The notes under the pieces: generated by a model
Told to the model about the DNA's origin: nothing
Databases searched by the model: none
The model's input: only the letters and a program-made list of their open reading frames with translations
Shown here: piece after piece, positions 1-7,795 of the stretch
Layout of the letters: every line of letters begins with the position of its first letter
Numbering within the stretch: the stretch's first letter is position 1
Virus record (IMG/VR): IMGVR_UViG_3300033977_000072
Coordinates: 1 to 31,747 of that record
Reading direction: 5' to 3' (one strand)
Length of the DNA: 31,747 nt
Origin: a virus
Position numbers and translations under genes: made by a program

Positions 1-485
1 TCTCCCATGTAAACGGTATTACCAACTGATATAAATGCAGTTTCGCCAGCATTAAGTGCTTTATCAAAAAGCTTTTTATTTACGTTAGGGAAAGCTGAAC
101 ACGAAGTACAATCATAAACTGAGCCAGTATTATTAACACCACCACTTAAGGTATCGGCTAGTATTCGTACTCTATTTGAATTGTTAACTTTTTGAATAGC
201 ATAACCAAAAAAATTGTCAATCCCTGGAAAAGATTGACTATTAAAAACCGAATGTCCAGGGGCGCGTATAAGAGTTAATCGAGGGGAAACTTCTACGTTT
301 GCTCCTGCCCACAAAGCTTCATATCTACTTGCCATATAAAACTTAGCATAAATGAAAGGTGTGGCAGGATCACGGAGGGGATTGCGGTTTGTAAAAAGAC
401 CACTAAAAAATTCATTGCTAAAAATTGGCGCCCAAGCACTGGGACCTTTCGGAACTGCTCCAGAAGCAATTAAAGCATTAGACAT
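1..485 (-). CDS. Phage structural protein, N-terminal part (cut by window edge)
   Basis: Open frame reading out of the window on the left; about 161 N-terminal residues are visible, starting MSNALIASGAVPKGPSAW. AAGGA lies 7 bases before the ATG at 485. The visible part has no signal peptide, membrane segment or motif I can name. It is rich in Asn, Ser, Gly and aromatic residues, as phage structural proteins often are. It is the last gene seen in the tail/structural run and directly follows the gene at 495-1241. A virion or tail role is inferred from position only. Confidence 0.7.
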   Translation of the reverse strand, partial: MSNALIASGAVPKGPSAWAPIFSNEFFSGLFTNRNPLRDPATPFIYAKFYMASRYEALWAGANVEVSPRLTLIRAPGHSVFNSQSFPGIDNFFGYAIQKVNNSNRVRILADTLSGGVNNTGSVYDCTSCSAFPNVNKKLFDKALNAGETAFISVGNTVYMG

Positions 486-494
486 TGTTAATCC

Positions 495-1241
495 TTATTG
501 AGACCCACGAGCTTGCGTGGCTTGTTGTGCTTTCATTACTGCTGCGGTTTGATTTGCAAGCAGGGCATACCAGTTACCAATGAAGATGTTGCGTTGCGAC
601 TCATCAAGGCCTTCTTGAGTAGCAAGTAATGATGCAATGAATCTCTGATTGATGTCATCAAATCGAGTATCCATATTGTATAAATATGCAAGAGCTAAAA
701 ATCCCAATCTGAAAATATGCATAAGTTTGTCTGGAACCTCGATTGTGGTTTCAGCACTTGTAAGGAAGTTTGGTGATTTCTGGTAAGTAAGAACAACCGT
801 GTATGTCAAATCGGGAGCATTAGGACCTACCCGGAATGTAATATTTCCATTACCGTCATCTAAAAATACTGTAACAGCCGTAGGACGACCTAATTGTGTT
901 GAGGCCTCTAATGGAGGAATACGTTGAGGTTGAAGATGATAATTAATTCCAGCATCATTTTGAGCATTGGCGGGAACTTGAATATACCCAGATTCAAGGA
1001 AACCAAAATCTGAAACTGCTTTCTCGTAATCAGTGGTTGGGGTAGTGATAACACAATTAAAAGTGCAAGTATTACGATTCCATTCCCACACGAAGGGCGG
1101 GCCAAGCATAATACCTAAAATAAGATTGGCATTTGATAAAGCAGGTTCAAGACTTGAACCAATCGCGCTATCAACAAATAGAAAGAGATTTGATGTGAAG
1201 GGACGTGTCCATTCAACGACTTGCATGAGTTTTGTTGCCAT
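495..1241 (-). CDS. Putative head-tail adaptor-like structural protein (paralogue of the 6669-7727 product)
   Basis: 248 residues, with AGGA 7 bases before the ATG. It shares an order of short motifs with the 352-residue product at 6669-7727: DFGFLESGYI here against DVGFLTNGYL there, then LGRPTAVTV against YGRPGQICV, then a YQ..P segment. Both end in a helical region starting with IPD or VPD, with an F..G..A..Y pattern. Both therefore look like one family, present twice in the tail gene region. The helix-beta-helix layout would fit an adaptor or tail-tube-like protein, but I do not recognise the family firmly. The C-terminus is Gln/Ala-rich. Confidence 0.65.
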   Translation of the reverse strand: MATKLMQVVEWTRPFTSNLFLFVDSAIGSSLEPALSNANLILGIMLGPPFVWEWNRNTCTFNCVITTPTTDYEKAVSDFGFLESGYIQVPANAQNDAGINYHLQPQRIPPLEASTQLGRPTAVTVFLDDGNGNITFRVGPNAPDLTYTVVLTYQKSPNFLTSAETTIEVPDKLMHIFRLGFLALAYLYNMDTRFDDINQRFIASLLATQEGLDESQRNIFIGNWYALLANQTAAVMKAQQATQARGSQ

Positions 1242-1249
1242 GTTTATTC

Positions 1250-2524
1250 CTAAGATGTCTTTCCGACGACCAGAGCATACGCTGGATATGACTCCTGATT
1301 ACAAGTAGCAGTTACGGGTCCTTCGAGATCAAGTCCAGATGGAGCATAAACGCTGTTTTCTCCATAACTATTGTAAAACCCAGTCATTGACGGAGACACA
1401 GCAGAAATAGCAATATTCCACCCTGTGAATATACAAATAATTAATTCTACACCCGTTAATGTTGGAGTGTTTGTACTTAGTGACGTTACAGCAGAACCAC
1501 TACCAGCGCATCCCGCAGAACATGCTAGATTGCAACTTCCTTCTAACTCAAAAATGAAGCATGTAAAGTAACGCACACCGCCCGAATTACCGCCCGATGT
1601 AAATGTCCAGCTTACACCATCTCCTGATTGAACCACGCGAGTACCAATCTTTGCACAGTTCCATTGAGCGCCATTATATGGTTGTCCTTCAAAATCGGCC
1701 TGAGAAGTAAATCCAGATGGCAAACCAAGACTGGGTTGTTCATAAGGATCAGCAAATGAAGCTATGGCAACCAGAGTATTTCCTGGTGTTGGAGATGAAT
1801 TCAAGGTAACTGTGAGACTTCCACCATTATTCGGAGCATAAGCAGATTGAACAATTTGGGCTGGACCAATGATCTTATGGGCGCCGGTGACATTAAAAAC
1901 AAAACACTGATCGCCTCGAAGGGCCGGTTCTGCGGGCGCTGTGGGAGTTGTAACAGTAGCATAAGTCACAGTCAAAGTGACATTGTTAACAACAAAATCG
2001 GCTCCTGTTGCTGGTTGTTGAGTACAAATTACCCGGAGTTTCCAGCCAAAAGTAGAACTATTAAGTATGGCAGGGGTAATTGTAGTTCCCCATAAGCTAT
2101 TTACTCCAAAAGTAAAATGATAGGTTCCGTTTGATCCCCAAGGACCGTTATCTACGGCCTGTGCGTTAACTCCGGCTAGACTAAACTCACCATATACCGC
2201 AGAATTTCCAGATACATACGTAATATAAACATCCAATTGAACGCTTGTAATTATTGCGCTACTGGGAAATGTAAATGGATTTCCATTCTGATCTACCCAT
2301 TGAATATTTGTTCCAATCAACCATTCAGAAAAATGATTGAGATTTGTAGTATAACAACGAACCTCAGCTACTTCATTTGTTCCGCCTGCGGGATTCAATG
2401 TTCCATTGCTTTGATTAAACCAGGAAGTACCGCCTTGATACGTAGCACCGCCCGAAGATGGGGCTTGAGAGGCTTGGGCCTGCAAAAGTTGAGATTCTAA
2501 GCTAGGATTGGTAGAAGAAGACAT
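1250..2524 (-). CDS. Putative tail fibre/adhesin protein with two beta-sandwich-like modules
   Basis: 424 residues from the ATG at 2524, which overlaps the upstream stop as TAATG; a frame extension to 2569 has no better start. Residues ~1-40 are polar and low in complexity (Gln, Ala, Ser). Residues ~45-190 and ~215-424 are two beta-rich, Thr/Ser/Gly/Asn-rich stretches without membrane segments. The second contains SPTPGNTLVAI followed by LPSGFT, a pattern I associate with lectin-like beta-sandwich domains of phage fibres and surface proteins. It follows the collagen-like fibre gene, so a host-recognition role is likely. The exact function is inferred. Confidence 0.6.
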   Translation of the reverse strand: MSSSTNPSLESQLLQAQASQAPSSGGATYQGGTSWFNQSNGTLNPAGGTNEVAEVRCYTTNLNHFSEWLIGTNIQWVDQNGNPFTFPSSAIITSVQLDVYITYVSGNSAVYGEFSLAGVNAQAVDNGPWGSNGTYHFTFGVNSLWGTTITPAILNSSTFGWKLRVICTQQPATGADFVVNNVTLTVTYATVTTPTAPAEPALRGDQCFVFNVTGAHKIIGPAQIVQSAYAPNNGGSLTVTLNSSPTPGNTLVAIASFADPYEQPSLGLPSGFTSQADFEGQPYNGAQWNCAKIGTRVVQSGDGVSWTFTSGGNSGGVRYFTCFIFELEGSCNLACSAGCAGSGSAVTSLSTNTPTLTGVELIICIFTGWNIAISAVSPSMTGFYNSYGENSVYAPSGLDLEGPVTATCNQESYPAYALVVGKTS

Positions 2525-3303
2525 TACGAATTCACCGTAATAAATATAGTTAAGCAGAGTCTTGTACAAGTTGAAACGCTTACAAGATTAAATTGAAGAA
2601 TGTCACCGGCATTAAGACTCGTTGTCCACGCCGTTACCGAGAGATTATCATTTTTTTGTACGCTAGAAAGTGTAGGTTCATCACTTCCACAGATTGAAGC
2701 ATTCGATGGAAATTGGGTAAAGGTTCCCCTAAGAACGTCAATAACAGCAGACCCAGATTGATCTGCGATCAATGACCACCCTGTAACAGTGCTGTTAGTT
2801 GGAATTTGTAGCGTTCCACGTAGTCCTGTGGCTGGTACACTGCCATTCCCGTCTATAATGTAATATAGCGCCCCATACGGCGCACCCGTAGACGGCCCCG
2901 TAGGACCGCTAGGTCCAGTAGGACCAGTAGGACCTGGTACAGGTACTTGACTACCATAAGGCGGCGTAGTAGTCGATACCATTGTTCCTAAGTCAACCGA
3001 GCCTCCTGATGCAGTTGTGAATGTCCAAATAAGCGGAGTTTGCAACACCGGCACGCCGTTCTTGTCAAAGAGTTGTACCTTGTAGTATGTTGGCACATTG
3101 AGTTCTGCGTTAGACCAAATATTAGTTGTCGGACAATTTCCTGTAGCATCCAGTATGATTATAATAGGAATACCCGATATAACTGTACCATTAGGAGAAC
3201 TAACGGCTTCAGTGCTATCCCATGAAAGAGTTAAAGCAAGGGTGCCATTTGAAAGAGCATTGCCTCCCGCGTCTTGGAAGTTGCCCCCTGAAATTTGTAT
3301 CAT
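2524..3303 (-). CDS. Collagen-like tail fibre protein
   Basis: 259 residues; AGAGGT sits 6 bases before the ATG. Residues ~1-115 are a beta-rich head. Residues ~124-140 are collagen-type Gly-X-Y repeats (GPTGPTGPSGPTGPSTG), which in phage fibres form a trimeric triple helix. Residues ~145-259 match a C-terminal domain seen in many collagen-like phage fibre proteins, with the landmarks TGWSLIADQSGSAVIDV, PTLSSVQK, TAWTTSLNAGDIL and a closing TRLCLTIFI strand. The protein should be a trimeric virion fibre or tip. Its stop overlaps the next fibre gene (TAATG), so the two are probably made in fixed ratio. Confidence 0.8.
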   Translation of the reverse strand: MIQISGGNFQDAGGNALSNGTLALTLSWDSTEAVSSPNGTVISGIPIIIILDATGNCPTTNIWSNAELNVPTYYKVQLFDKNGVPVLQTPLIWTFTTASGGSVDLGTMVSTTTPPYGSQVPVPGPTGPTGPSGPTGPSTGAPYGALYYIIDGNGSVPATGLRGTLQIPTNSTVTGWSLIADQSGSAVIDVLRGTFTQFPSNASICGSDEPTLSSVQKNDNLSVTAWTTSLNAGDILQFNLVSVSTCTRLCLTIFITVNS

Positions 3304-3305
3304 AT

Positions 3306-3665
3306 TTACCTCTTACAACCATCACCTAGATATTTATATTCACAAGTTCCACATCGAAATGTTTGAACATACGTGCCTTCTGGCTCGAAAAAATTACAAC
3401 ATCCAAGAGCTAGACTTACCCCGCCCGGTACATTGACTTTGGAACAGTCGCTATCTTTTCGAGCATTAGTAAGTTCCATATAACCGGCTTTGGATGCAGT
3501 TATCTTATTGCCGCCCTTATTTCTCATGTGATACTCCATATTTAGATCAACTACCCTATATCCCCCTTTGCGATAGCCTTTTATAGTATGAAACGGAGGT
3601 AATTCAGCCATCCACCAAAAAGTCAAAATAGGGATAACAATGTAAACGTAGAAAAACCTCTTCAT
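3306..3665 (-). CDS. Small exported or membrane-anchored Cys-rich protein
   Basis: 119 residues. The N-terminus is KR followed by a hydrophobic run (residues ~4-20), consistent with a signal anchor. The remainder is polar with six Cys, including CC and CGTC, which would suit disulphides outside the cytoplasm. There is no lipobox. The start overlaps the stop of the upstream 63-residue gene as ATGA, so the pair is translationally coupled. The position between a small membrane protein and the fibre genes does not settle the role. An envelope-disrupting partner protein is possible but unsupported by a motif. Confidence 0.6.
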   Translation of the reverse strand: MKRFFYVYIVIPILTFWWMAELPPFHTIKGYRKGGYRVVDLNMEYHMRNKGGNKITASKAGYMELTNARKDSDCSKVNVPGGVSLALGCCNFFEPEGTYVQTFRCGTCEYKYLGDGCKR

Positions 3666-3853
3666 GGCTTTGCTCTTAAACCTAAAAGATAGTTGATTTC
3701 ATTAATTTGTATTTTAATAATTCGTCCTTGCATTTCTACCTGGAAAAGCAGGTACAATATACTTATTACTAGAGTCCAGAAAATTAAATTGCTTGGGGGA
3801 GGATTAAGAAAGTATTGTACAACTTGATGAACTGCACATAACAAAGTTTTCAT
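3662..3853 (-). CDS. Small single-span membrane protein
   Basis: 63 residues with one clear hydrophobic segment around residues 23-39 (NLIFWTLVISILYLLF), then a charged helix. The ribbosome-binding signal is weak, with no GGAG in the 15 bases upstream. It overlaps the next gene by ATGA. It belongs with the membrane proteins at 3306-3665 and 3875-4201, forming a block of three small membrane or exported proteins between the ClpP-like gene and the fibres. Holin-like or accessory lysis functions are possible, but nothing specific is recognised. Confidence 0.5.
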   Translation of the reverse strand: MKTLLCAVHQVVQYFLNPPPSNLIFWTLVISILYLLFQVEMQGRIIKIQINEINYLLGLRAKP

Positions 3854-3874
3854 GGATTTAAAACTTTTGGCGGA

Positions 3875-4201
3875 CTAATTAATTTTCCAGCTATGTTTAA
3901 TTACAACTACTAAAATAGCTGGACCAACCTGGCAAATCCAATCTAAACAAGTTTTTGCCCAGGCCGGAATAGGAAAGCGAAGACCATTTGGATTTTCTTC
4001 GCCTTGGATAAAAAATTCCCATTCATCACGAAAACGCCACACACCCATAATAACAGCGGCGCCAGGGCCTCCAAAATAAGTAGCAACTGCTCCGAGAGTT
4101 CCAAAAGATAACAAATGAAGAACCTCGTCGCCCAAGAGAGAACTTTGGGCATGAAAGAGATTCCAAAAATAATTAATTACCTTATCTACGTAATTTACCA
4201 T
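3875..4201 (-). CDS. Small membrane protein, possibly holin-like
   Basis: 108 residues with two hydrophobic stretches, ~27-54 (LHLLSFGTLGAVATYFGG onward) and ~86-101 (CQVGPAILVVVI), and a charged amphipathic middle. Size and layout are compatible with a two-span holin, but no family motif is evident. A second candidate holin lies in the lysis cassette at 24.2 kb. It is the first gene after the palindrome at 4212-4226, so it may head the membrane/tail-fibre transcription unit. The ribosome-binding signal is weak (GAGAA). Confidence 0.5.
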   Translation of the reverse strand: MVNYVDKVINYFWNLFHAQSSLLGDEVLHLLSFGTLGAVATYFGGPGAAVIMGVWRFRDEWEFFIQGEENPNGLRFPIPAWAKTCLDWICQVGPAILVVVIKHSWKIN

Positions 4202-4211
4202 AAATTCTCAT

Positions 4212-4226
4212 CTGCACAGTGTGCAG
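4212..4226. promoter_or_regulatory. Intergenic 15-bp palindrome, copy 1
   Basis: CTGCACAGTGTGCAG is a perfect 7+1+7 inverted repeat. It lies directly against the TAA stop of the ClpP-like gene (4227) and 10 bases before the start of the membrane protein at 4201. It matches the copies near 7.78, 8.87, 12.42, 18.93, 26.05 and 31.55 kb. Likely an operator, a promoter part or an RNA hairpin; the function is inferred. Confidence 0.7.
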
Positions 4227-4823
4227 TTATTTTACCTCGTCAACAAGTCCATATATTAAAGCCTCTTCCGCAGAAAGCCAAAGTTCATTCTTTTTTATAG
4301 CCTTAAGAACCTCGTCAATAGGCTTTTTAACTCGATCTGCAATAATCTGGGCCAGCATGGTGTTGAGTTTACCAAGTTCACGGGCCTCTTCTTCTGCTTG
4401 TGTTGCGGTAGACTCATCAAAGAACTTGAATTTACTGACTTCATGAAGTAAGAACCGTGTGCTTTTCCATGCAATACGCCTTGTACCAGCTTGAAGAACA
4501 ATGTTTGCCATCGAAGCGCAAAGCCCCAAAACCTCTACATTAACGGGCGTTCCTTGACTACGCGCACGAAGTATAGCATTATGAATTACAAAGCCGTCAT
4601 AAACATCCCCACCAGGACAATTAAGAATTACTGTAATTGGTGCCTTTGAGTCTTCACTAACCAAGTAATTGAGTTTAGTAAAAAACGGCTCATCTTCTGC
4701 ACTTACAGAAGTACAAACTACAATAGTTCTGGTTTTAAGCAAGCGAATATTTAACTTATCATAAAATCGAAGGGGATCATGGACCAGTTGTTCCTCTTGA
4801 TCGTCGTCAGCAATGTTTTTCAT
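4227..4823 (-). CDS. ClpP-like serine protease (S14 family)
   Basis: 198 residues from the ATG at 4823, chosen because AGGAGT lies 6 bases upstream; an open frame continues to 4877 without such a signal. It shows the ClpP/crotonase fold landmarks LNCPGGDVYDG (68-77), the nucleophile region GLCASMANIVLQAG with Ser104, and FLLHEV with His127. The position equivalent to the third catalytic residue (Asp before NF in ClpP) reads Glu180 in NELWLSAEEA. The end YGLVDEV is typical. ClpP-like proteins in phages often act as prohead proteases, but this gene sits among tail and membrane genes, far from portal and scaffold. Its target is therefore uncertain. Confidence 0.85.
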   Translation of the reverse strand: MKNIADDDQEEQLVHDPLRFYDKLNIRLLKTRTIVVCTSVSAEDEPFFTKLNYLVSEDSKAPITVILNCPGGDVYDGFVIHNAILRARSQGTPVNVEVLGLCASMANIVLQAGTRRIAWKSTRFLLHEVSKFKFFDESTATQAEEEARELGKLNTMLAQIIADRVKKPIDEVLKAIKKNELWLSAEEALIYGLVDEVK

Positions 4824-4831
4824 GTTGACTC

Positions 4832-5445
4832 CTATAATGATGTAACTTGATTCCAAGTCTGTGTTTTTCCATTCCAAACTTCTACGTTGTTTCCATTTTT
4901 TCTATAAATCTGAGGATAACCTGCTGTTTGCGGGTCGGCTATTTCTCCCATAAGATCAATAACTTCATTAAGTGGGTCATCGCCTATTACCAAAATTATT
5001 GGGTCAGCTTGTGCATTAGTAGAACTTGGGTCTGTATTAGTTACAGTTGTAAATAACAAACCAACTATAAACTGTGTTGCTGTGGTAATGTACTTTGTAA
5101 CTTGTGCTTTAGCCCAACCTATAAGACTTGTAATAAATGTCCCAGTAGTGGCTTGTCCTTCATCAAAACCAAGTTCTGCCAAAGTACCAAAAACAAGAAC
5201 AAGTGCATCACCTTCTGTACTAGGAATTTGAAAACCTGTAGTAGAAGATTCTCCTAATATTATAATAATAGCCGCCCCAGAACCAGTAGGAAAATTAAAA
5301 GTACAAAGTGATCCTTCTCCATACGGAGAACTTATTCCAGTTCCACTACAAACGGGAGCGTTCTCTCCACTCGCACTTGAATCGCCCGAGGCAGTGCTAT
5401 TACCAGCCCCAGATATTGATAGGTAATTCCCGCTGTTGCTGCCAT
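4832..5445 (-). pseudogene. Beta-rich structural-type protein with a 5' frameshift
   Basis: A long frame ends at 4832. It is open far upstream of any usable start, encoding for example GAGNSTASGDSSASGENAP and PTGSGAAIIIILGES. The only ATG with a ribosome binding site (GAG-TGAG, 7 bases away) is at 5445 in the neighbouring frame, and it hits a stop after 37 codons. One missing base within the first ~12 codons would join both into ~204 residues. I see no canonical -1 slippery heptamer at the junction. A sequencing or assembly indel, or a recent mutation, is most likely. The C-terminus (VEVWNGKTQTWNQV) resembles the ends of the paired genes at 19.7-20.3 kb. Confidence 0.6.
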
Positions 5446-5461
5446 ATTTTTACTCACTCAT

Positions 5462-5520
5462 AAAAAAAACGTAATAGATAGAGATAGCAAATTTATCAAT
5501 GTAATTCTGTATCTATACGT
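5462..5520 (-). terminator. Probable intrinsic terminator
   Basis: Read on the minus strand, a roughly 10-bp AT-rich stem (ACGTATAGATA with TATCTATTACGT, one bulge) is followed at once by eight T. It begins just after the stop of the 57-residue gene at 5524 and precedes the frameshifted gene. The loop is long (~27 nt), so stability is moderate. Confidence 0.5.
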
Positions 5521-5523
5521 ATC

Positions 5524-5697
5524 TTAAAGATGAATTTCTTCCTCAAAAATTAATCCAAGTTTTTTATGTACATACTTAAAATGAATTGAATGGGGAAGTA
5601 CTTCGTTTGCTATTCGTTCAATCTTATCTGGGGATGACTGGGCAAGCCGTTCTGCGATTGCCTCAATAAGTTCACCCAGGACGATCTGTTTAGTCAT
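5524..5697 (-). CDS. Small acidic/amphipathic protein, unknown
   Basis: 57 residues, starting MTKQIVLGELIEAIAERL. It is charged and mostly helical with no membrane segment and no motif I recognise. The ATG lies 2 bases after the upstream stop at 5700 without its own Shine-Dalgarno, so translation is probably coupled. A T-rich hairpin follows the stop, marking the end of this transcription unit. It is real by position and codon continuity; function unknown. Confidence 0.5.
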   Translation of the reverse strand: MTKQIVLGELIEAIAERLAQSSPDKIERIANEVLPHSIHFKYVHKKLGLIFEEEIHL

Positions 5698-5699
5698 GA

Positions 5700-6014
5700 C
5701 TAGCGCAGGCAGTTTTTCAATGCATAATGTGCGGCTTTTTGATTGGCTTCCTCTACCGACATGAAATCCTCGTGGGGAAGATAACCAAAAGTTTTTCGAT
5801 ATTCATTTGGTCCCTTTGGACCATCTAAGTAAAACACCGTCTGATGATAGACATGAACAATATCTAGATTATTTGCACGGCATGTAAAAGTCATGTCAAA
5901 CGCAGTTCCCTTAGTATAAACAGGAGATTTTGTTTTGGAAACTGCTACTGCAAACACCCCTAAAACCAGGCCAATCAGAGAAAGTTCTATAACTAATCTT
6001 TTTAGATTACCCAT
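5700..6014 (-). CDS. Small exported or membrane-anchored protein, unknown
   Basis: 104 residues; GGAG lies 8 bases before the ATG. The N-terminus has a Lys-Arg pair followed by a hydrophobic run (residues ~8-26, VIELSLIGLVLGVFAVAV), a signal anchor or uncleaved signal. The remaining ~75 residues are polar and would lie outside the cytoplasm, with two Cys. The gene sits in a run of small unknown genes between the HNH gene and the frameshifted structural-type gene. No family recognised. Confidence 0.55.
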   Translation of the reverse strand: MGNLKRLVIELSLIGLVLGVFAVAVSKTKSPVYTKGTAFDMTFTCRANNLDIVHVYHQTVFYLDGPKGPNEYRKTFGYLPHEDFMSVEEANQKAAHYALKNCLR

Positions 6015-6016
6015 AA

Positions 6017-6184
6017 TTATTTCTCCGTAAAAGTTGAATTAGAAGTCTCTGTCATTACACAGCCTGCCAAGGCCAGTTTAAGATATTCAAAGACATATTG
6101 GTCTTTGGAAATAAGTTGCTTAAGTTCAGGATGATCCTGGACTAAGTTAATATAGTTAGCAACTGCGATATCGACGTAATTCAT
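6017..6184 (-). CDS. Small helical protein, unknown
   Basis: 55 residues, starting MNYVDIAVANYINLVQDHP. It is predicted helical, without membrane segment or motif. The start overlaps the stop of the HNH gene as ATGA and the stop lies 2 bases before the start of the exported protein at 6014, so it is embedded in a coupled run. Function unknown. Confidence 0.5.
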   Translation of the reverse strand: MNYVDIAVANYINLVQDHPELKQLISKDQYVFEYLKLALAGCVMTETSNSTFTEK

Positions 6185-6600
6185 AGCTCACCTCGCCTAC
6201 GCATAAGGTCTTTCTTTAACTGATGATTAGCGCACAAGGTTTGAAACCTCGGAGGAAATCCCTCTTTTCTAAGGCGTCCATAAAATGCCACGCCAGAATA
6301 TCGGCGCCCAGTACGACGATCTCCTGCCCCAGAATTATCTACATGATCTAAGGTTAGCATGTCAATGTCAATAACATTGCATTCAGGCCAAGAACATTGT
6401 AATACGCCGTTAGGTCCATAGTAAGTGAGAACTTGAATCTTAGTTTTAATATTGTAAGCACGGCTTAATTTATTAAAATGATTTGCCTTGCTTAGTCTAT
6501 ATAATCGTTTGCGTTCTTTATATTTTTCTCGATATACAGGATCAATAGCATATTTTTCACGACGGCGAGCCTTGTCATATTCTTTATTTTTGTACGGCAT
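6181..6600 (-). CDS. Free-standing HNH endonuclease
   Basis: 139 residues from the ATG at 6600, with GGAG 6 bases upstream. The first ~45 residues are very basic, likely DNA-contacting. A Cys pair in LQCSWPEC (69, 74), TLDHVDN (His86) and LCANH (Cys123, Asn125, His126) form an HNH/treble-clef core. It is a paralogue of the gene at 16459-16875, sharing DIDMLTLDH exactly. Such enzymes are often homing endonucleases lodged between phage structural genes. Unlike its neighbours it has its own consensus sigma70-type promoter (6618-6646), fitting an autonomous mobile gene. Confidence 0.85.
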   Translation of the reverse strand: MPYKNKEYDKARRREKYAIDPVYREKYKERKRLYRLSKANHFNKLSRAYNIKTKIQVLTYYGPNGVLQCSWPECNVIDIDMLTLDHVDNSGAGDRRTGRRYSGVAFYGRLRKEGFPPRFQTLCANHQLKKDLMRRRGEL

Positions 6601-6617
6601 TTTATTCTCCAACTATT

Positions 6618-6646
6618 ATTATAGCAAAATCCAAATTCTATGTCAA
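6618..6646 (-). promoter_or_regulatory. Consensus sigma70-type promoter of the HNH gene
   Basis: On the minus strand TTGACA (6646-6641), a 17-bp spacer and TATAAT (6623-6618) form a perfect consensus. The predicted start is ~15 bases before the HNH ribosome binding site. It would let host RNA polymerase express the nuclease early, independent of the surrounding late genes. Confidence 0.8.
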
Positions 6647-6668
6647 TACCACAACTAATAGTAGTATA

Positions 6669-7727
6669 TTAAAATGCAGGCCCAATAGGTTGGCTAGCAT
6701 TGGGCCAATACGTATCGCCCCCTTGTAAAATAGAAGCATATGGATACATTAATGCCGTATCCCGCGTTCGATCCATTGATATCTTACTTTCCTTAAGTGA
6801 TTTTTCCCACAACTGCACAGAGTCAGCATGTTTAGCTCGAACTTTCGGGTCTGGAACCATGCCATAGAAAATTGCAACCATACCATCCATAAAAGAGGGA
6901 GCAAAATCATCTGGAATAGGATCAATCATTTGACCAAGTAATGTAAATTGGGGTGGTCGCATTTGATAAACTGGAAAAATCTGATAAGGTACAGCTTGCT
7001 GAGGAGGTAATGGACCAAGACGAAAACCCCAATTAAACGGACCTACGGCTACCCACACGGCTGTACCGTCTTGTACTGTAGTTGGTGCTATATTAGGTTT
7101 TTGATACGTAGGATAAACTGGATTGGTAGGCCAGGTTGGGGGAGAAGTACCAAGAGTAACAGTTGCACAATTATTGGGGAAGGTCAGAACCCAAAGATTG
7201 CCATTAGGGTCTTTAACATTGAAAATAGGATTAGCTGCGGCTGAAATTAATAAACCAAAGGGATTTAAAATGATCTGACCGGGTTGCGGATTTTGAATAC
7301 CGGCTGTACCTACTCCTGTAGCTCCCCAAGTACCGTATTGAAGGTCTTTATTAAGAAGAACACAGATTTGACCGGGGCGTCCATATTGGTGAGTGGTTTC
7401 CGGCATGTTTTGTACAGCTTCAAGTTCCCAAATAGGCCTCGGATTACAGGTGTTGTTAATTTCCAGGAGGTAGCCGTTTGTTAAAAAGCCAACATCAACA
7501 ATATTGGTGGGATAGTCTTGTTGCCAACTGTTGGTAATTCCAATGGGAAGAACCTTACGATTAAAGTTCCACTTCAAATGTGAAGATAAGAACTTCTTCA
7601 TGACAGCGTTAGCACATTGCAACACGCGCTTGGTGCTGTAACCTACAGTTGGGATAACACTCAGAAGGTCGGGGAATGTCTGACAATAGTCAAGACAGTC
7701 TTGTAGACGAGTGGTTGAATTGCCCAT
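6669..7727 (-). CDS. Putative head-tail adaptor-like structural protein
   Basis: 352 residues; AGGA lies just before the ATG. The N-terminal ~50 residues look helical and include many Cys/Lys/Leu. A Pro/Asn/aromatic-rich beta region follows (~60-270), then a helical end. It shares its motif order with the 248-residue product at 495-1241 (GFLTNGYL, YGRPGQI, IPDDFAP, F..G..A..Y), so the two are paralogues. The extra ~100 residues lie between the GRP motif and the C-terminal part. It follows the palindrome at 7781-7795 and may head its own unit. An adaptor or tail-tube role is suggested by layout and position only. Confidence 0.6.
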   Translation of the reverse strand: MGNSTTRLQDCLDYCQTFPDLLSVIPTVGYSTKRVLQCANAVMKKFLSSHLKWNFNRKVLPIGITNSWQQDYPTNIVDVGFLTNGYLLEINNTCNPRPIWELEAVQNMPETTHQYGRPGQICVLLNKDLQYGTWGATGVGTAGIQNPQPGQIILNPFGLLISAAANPIFNVKDPNGNLWVLTFPNNCATVTLGTSPPTWPTNPVYPTYQKPNIAPTTVQDGTAVWVAVGPFNWGFRLGPLPPQQAVPYQIFPVYQMRPPQFTLLGQMIDPIPDDFAPSFMDGMVAIFYGMVPDPKVRAKHADSVQLWEKSLKESKISMDRTRDTALMYPYASILQGGDTYWPNASQPIGPAF

Positions 7728-7780
7728 AATTTCCTACACGTAGAGCGTACTATTCAGGGCACCATTTAAGGTCGCCCCAT

Positions 7781-7795
7781 TTGCACAGTGTGCAA
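7781..7795. promoter_or_regulatory. Intergenic 15-bp palindrome, copy 2
   Basis: TTGCACAGTGTGCAA, a perfect inverted repeat around one base. It directly abuts the TAA stop (7796) of the coiled-coil gene and lies 53 bases upstream of the adaptor-like gene. Same core as the other six copies. Confidence 0.7.

Noticed and set aside
1651-1658. TTGCACAG half-site
   Set aside because: No second arm, inside the tail-fibre gene.
4832-5445. Programmed -1 frameshifting as the cause of the split frame
   Set aside because: No X-XXY-YYZ slippery heptamer in the zero frame and no obvious stimulatory stem near the junction; an indel is simpler.
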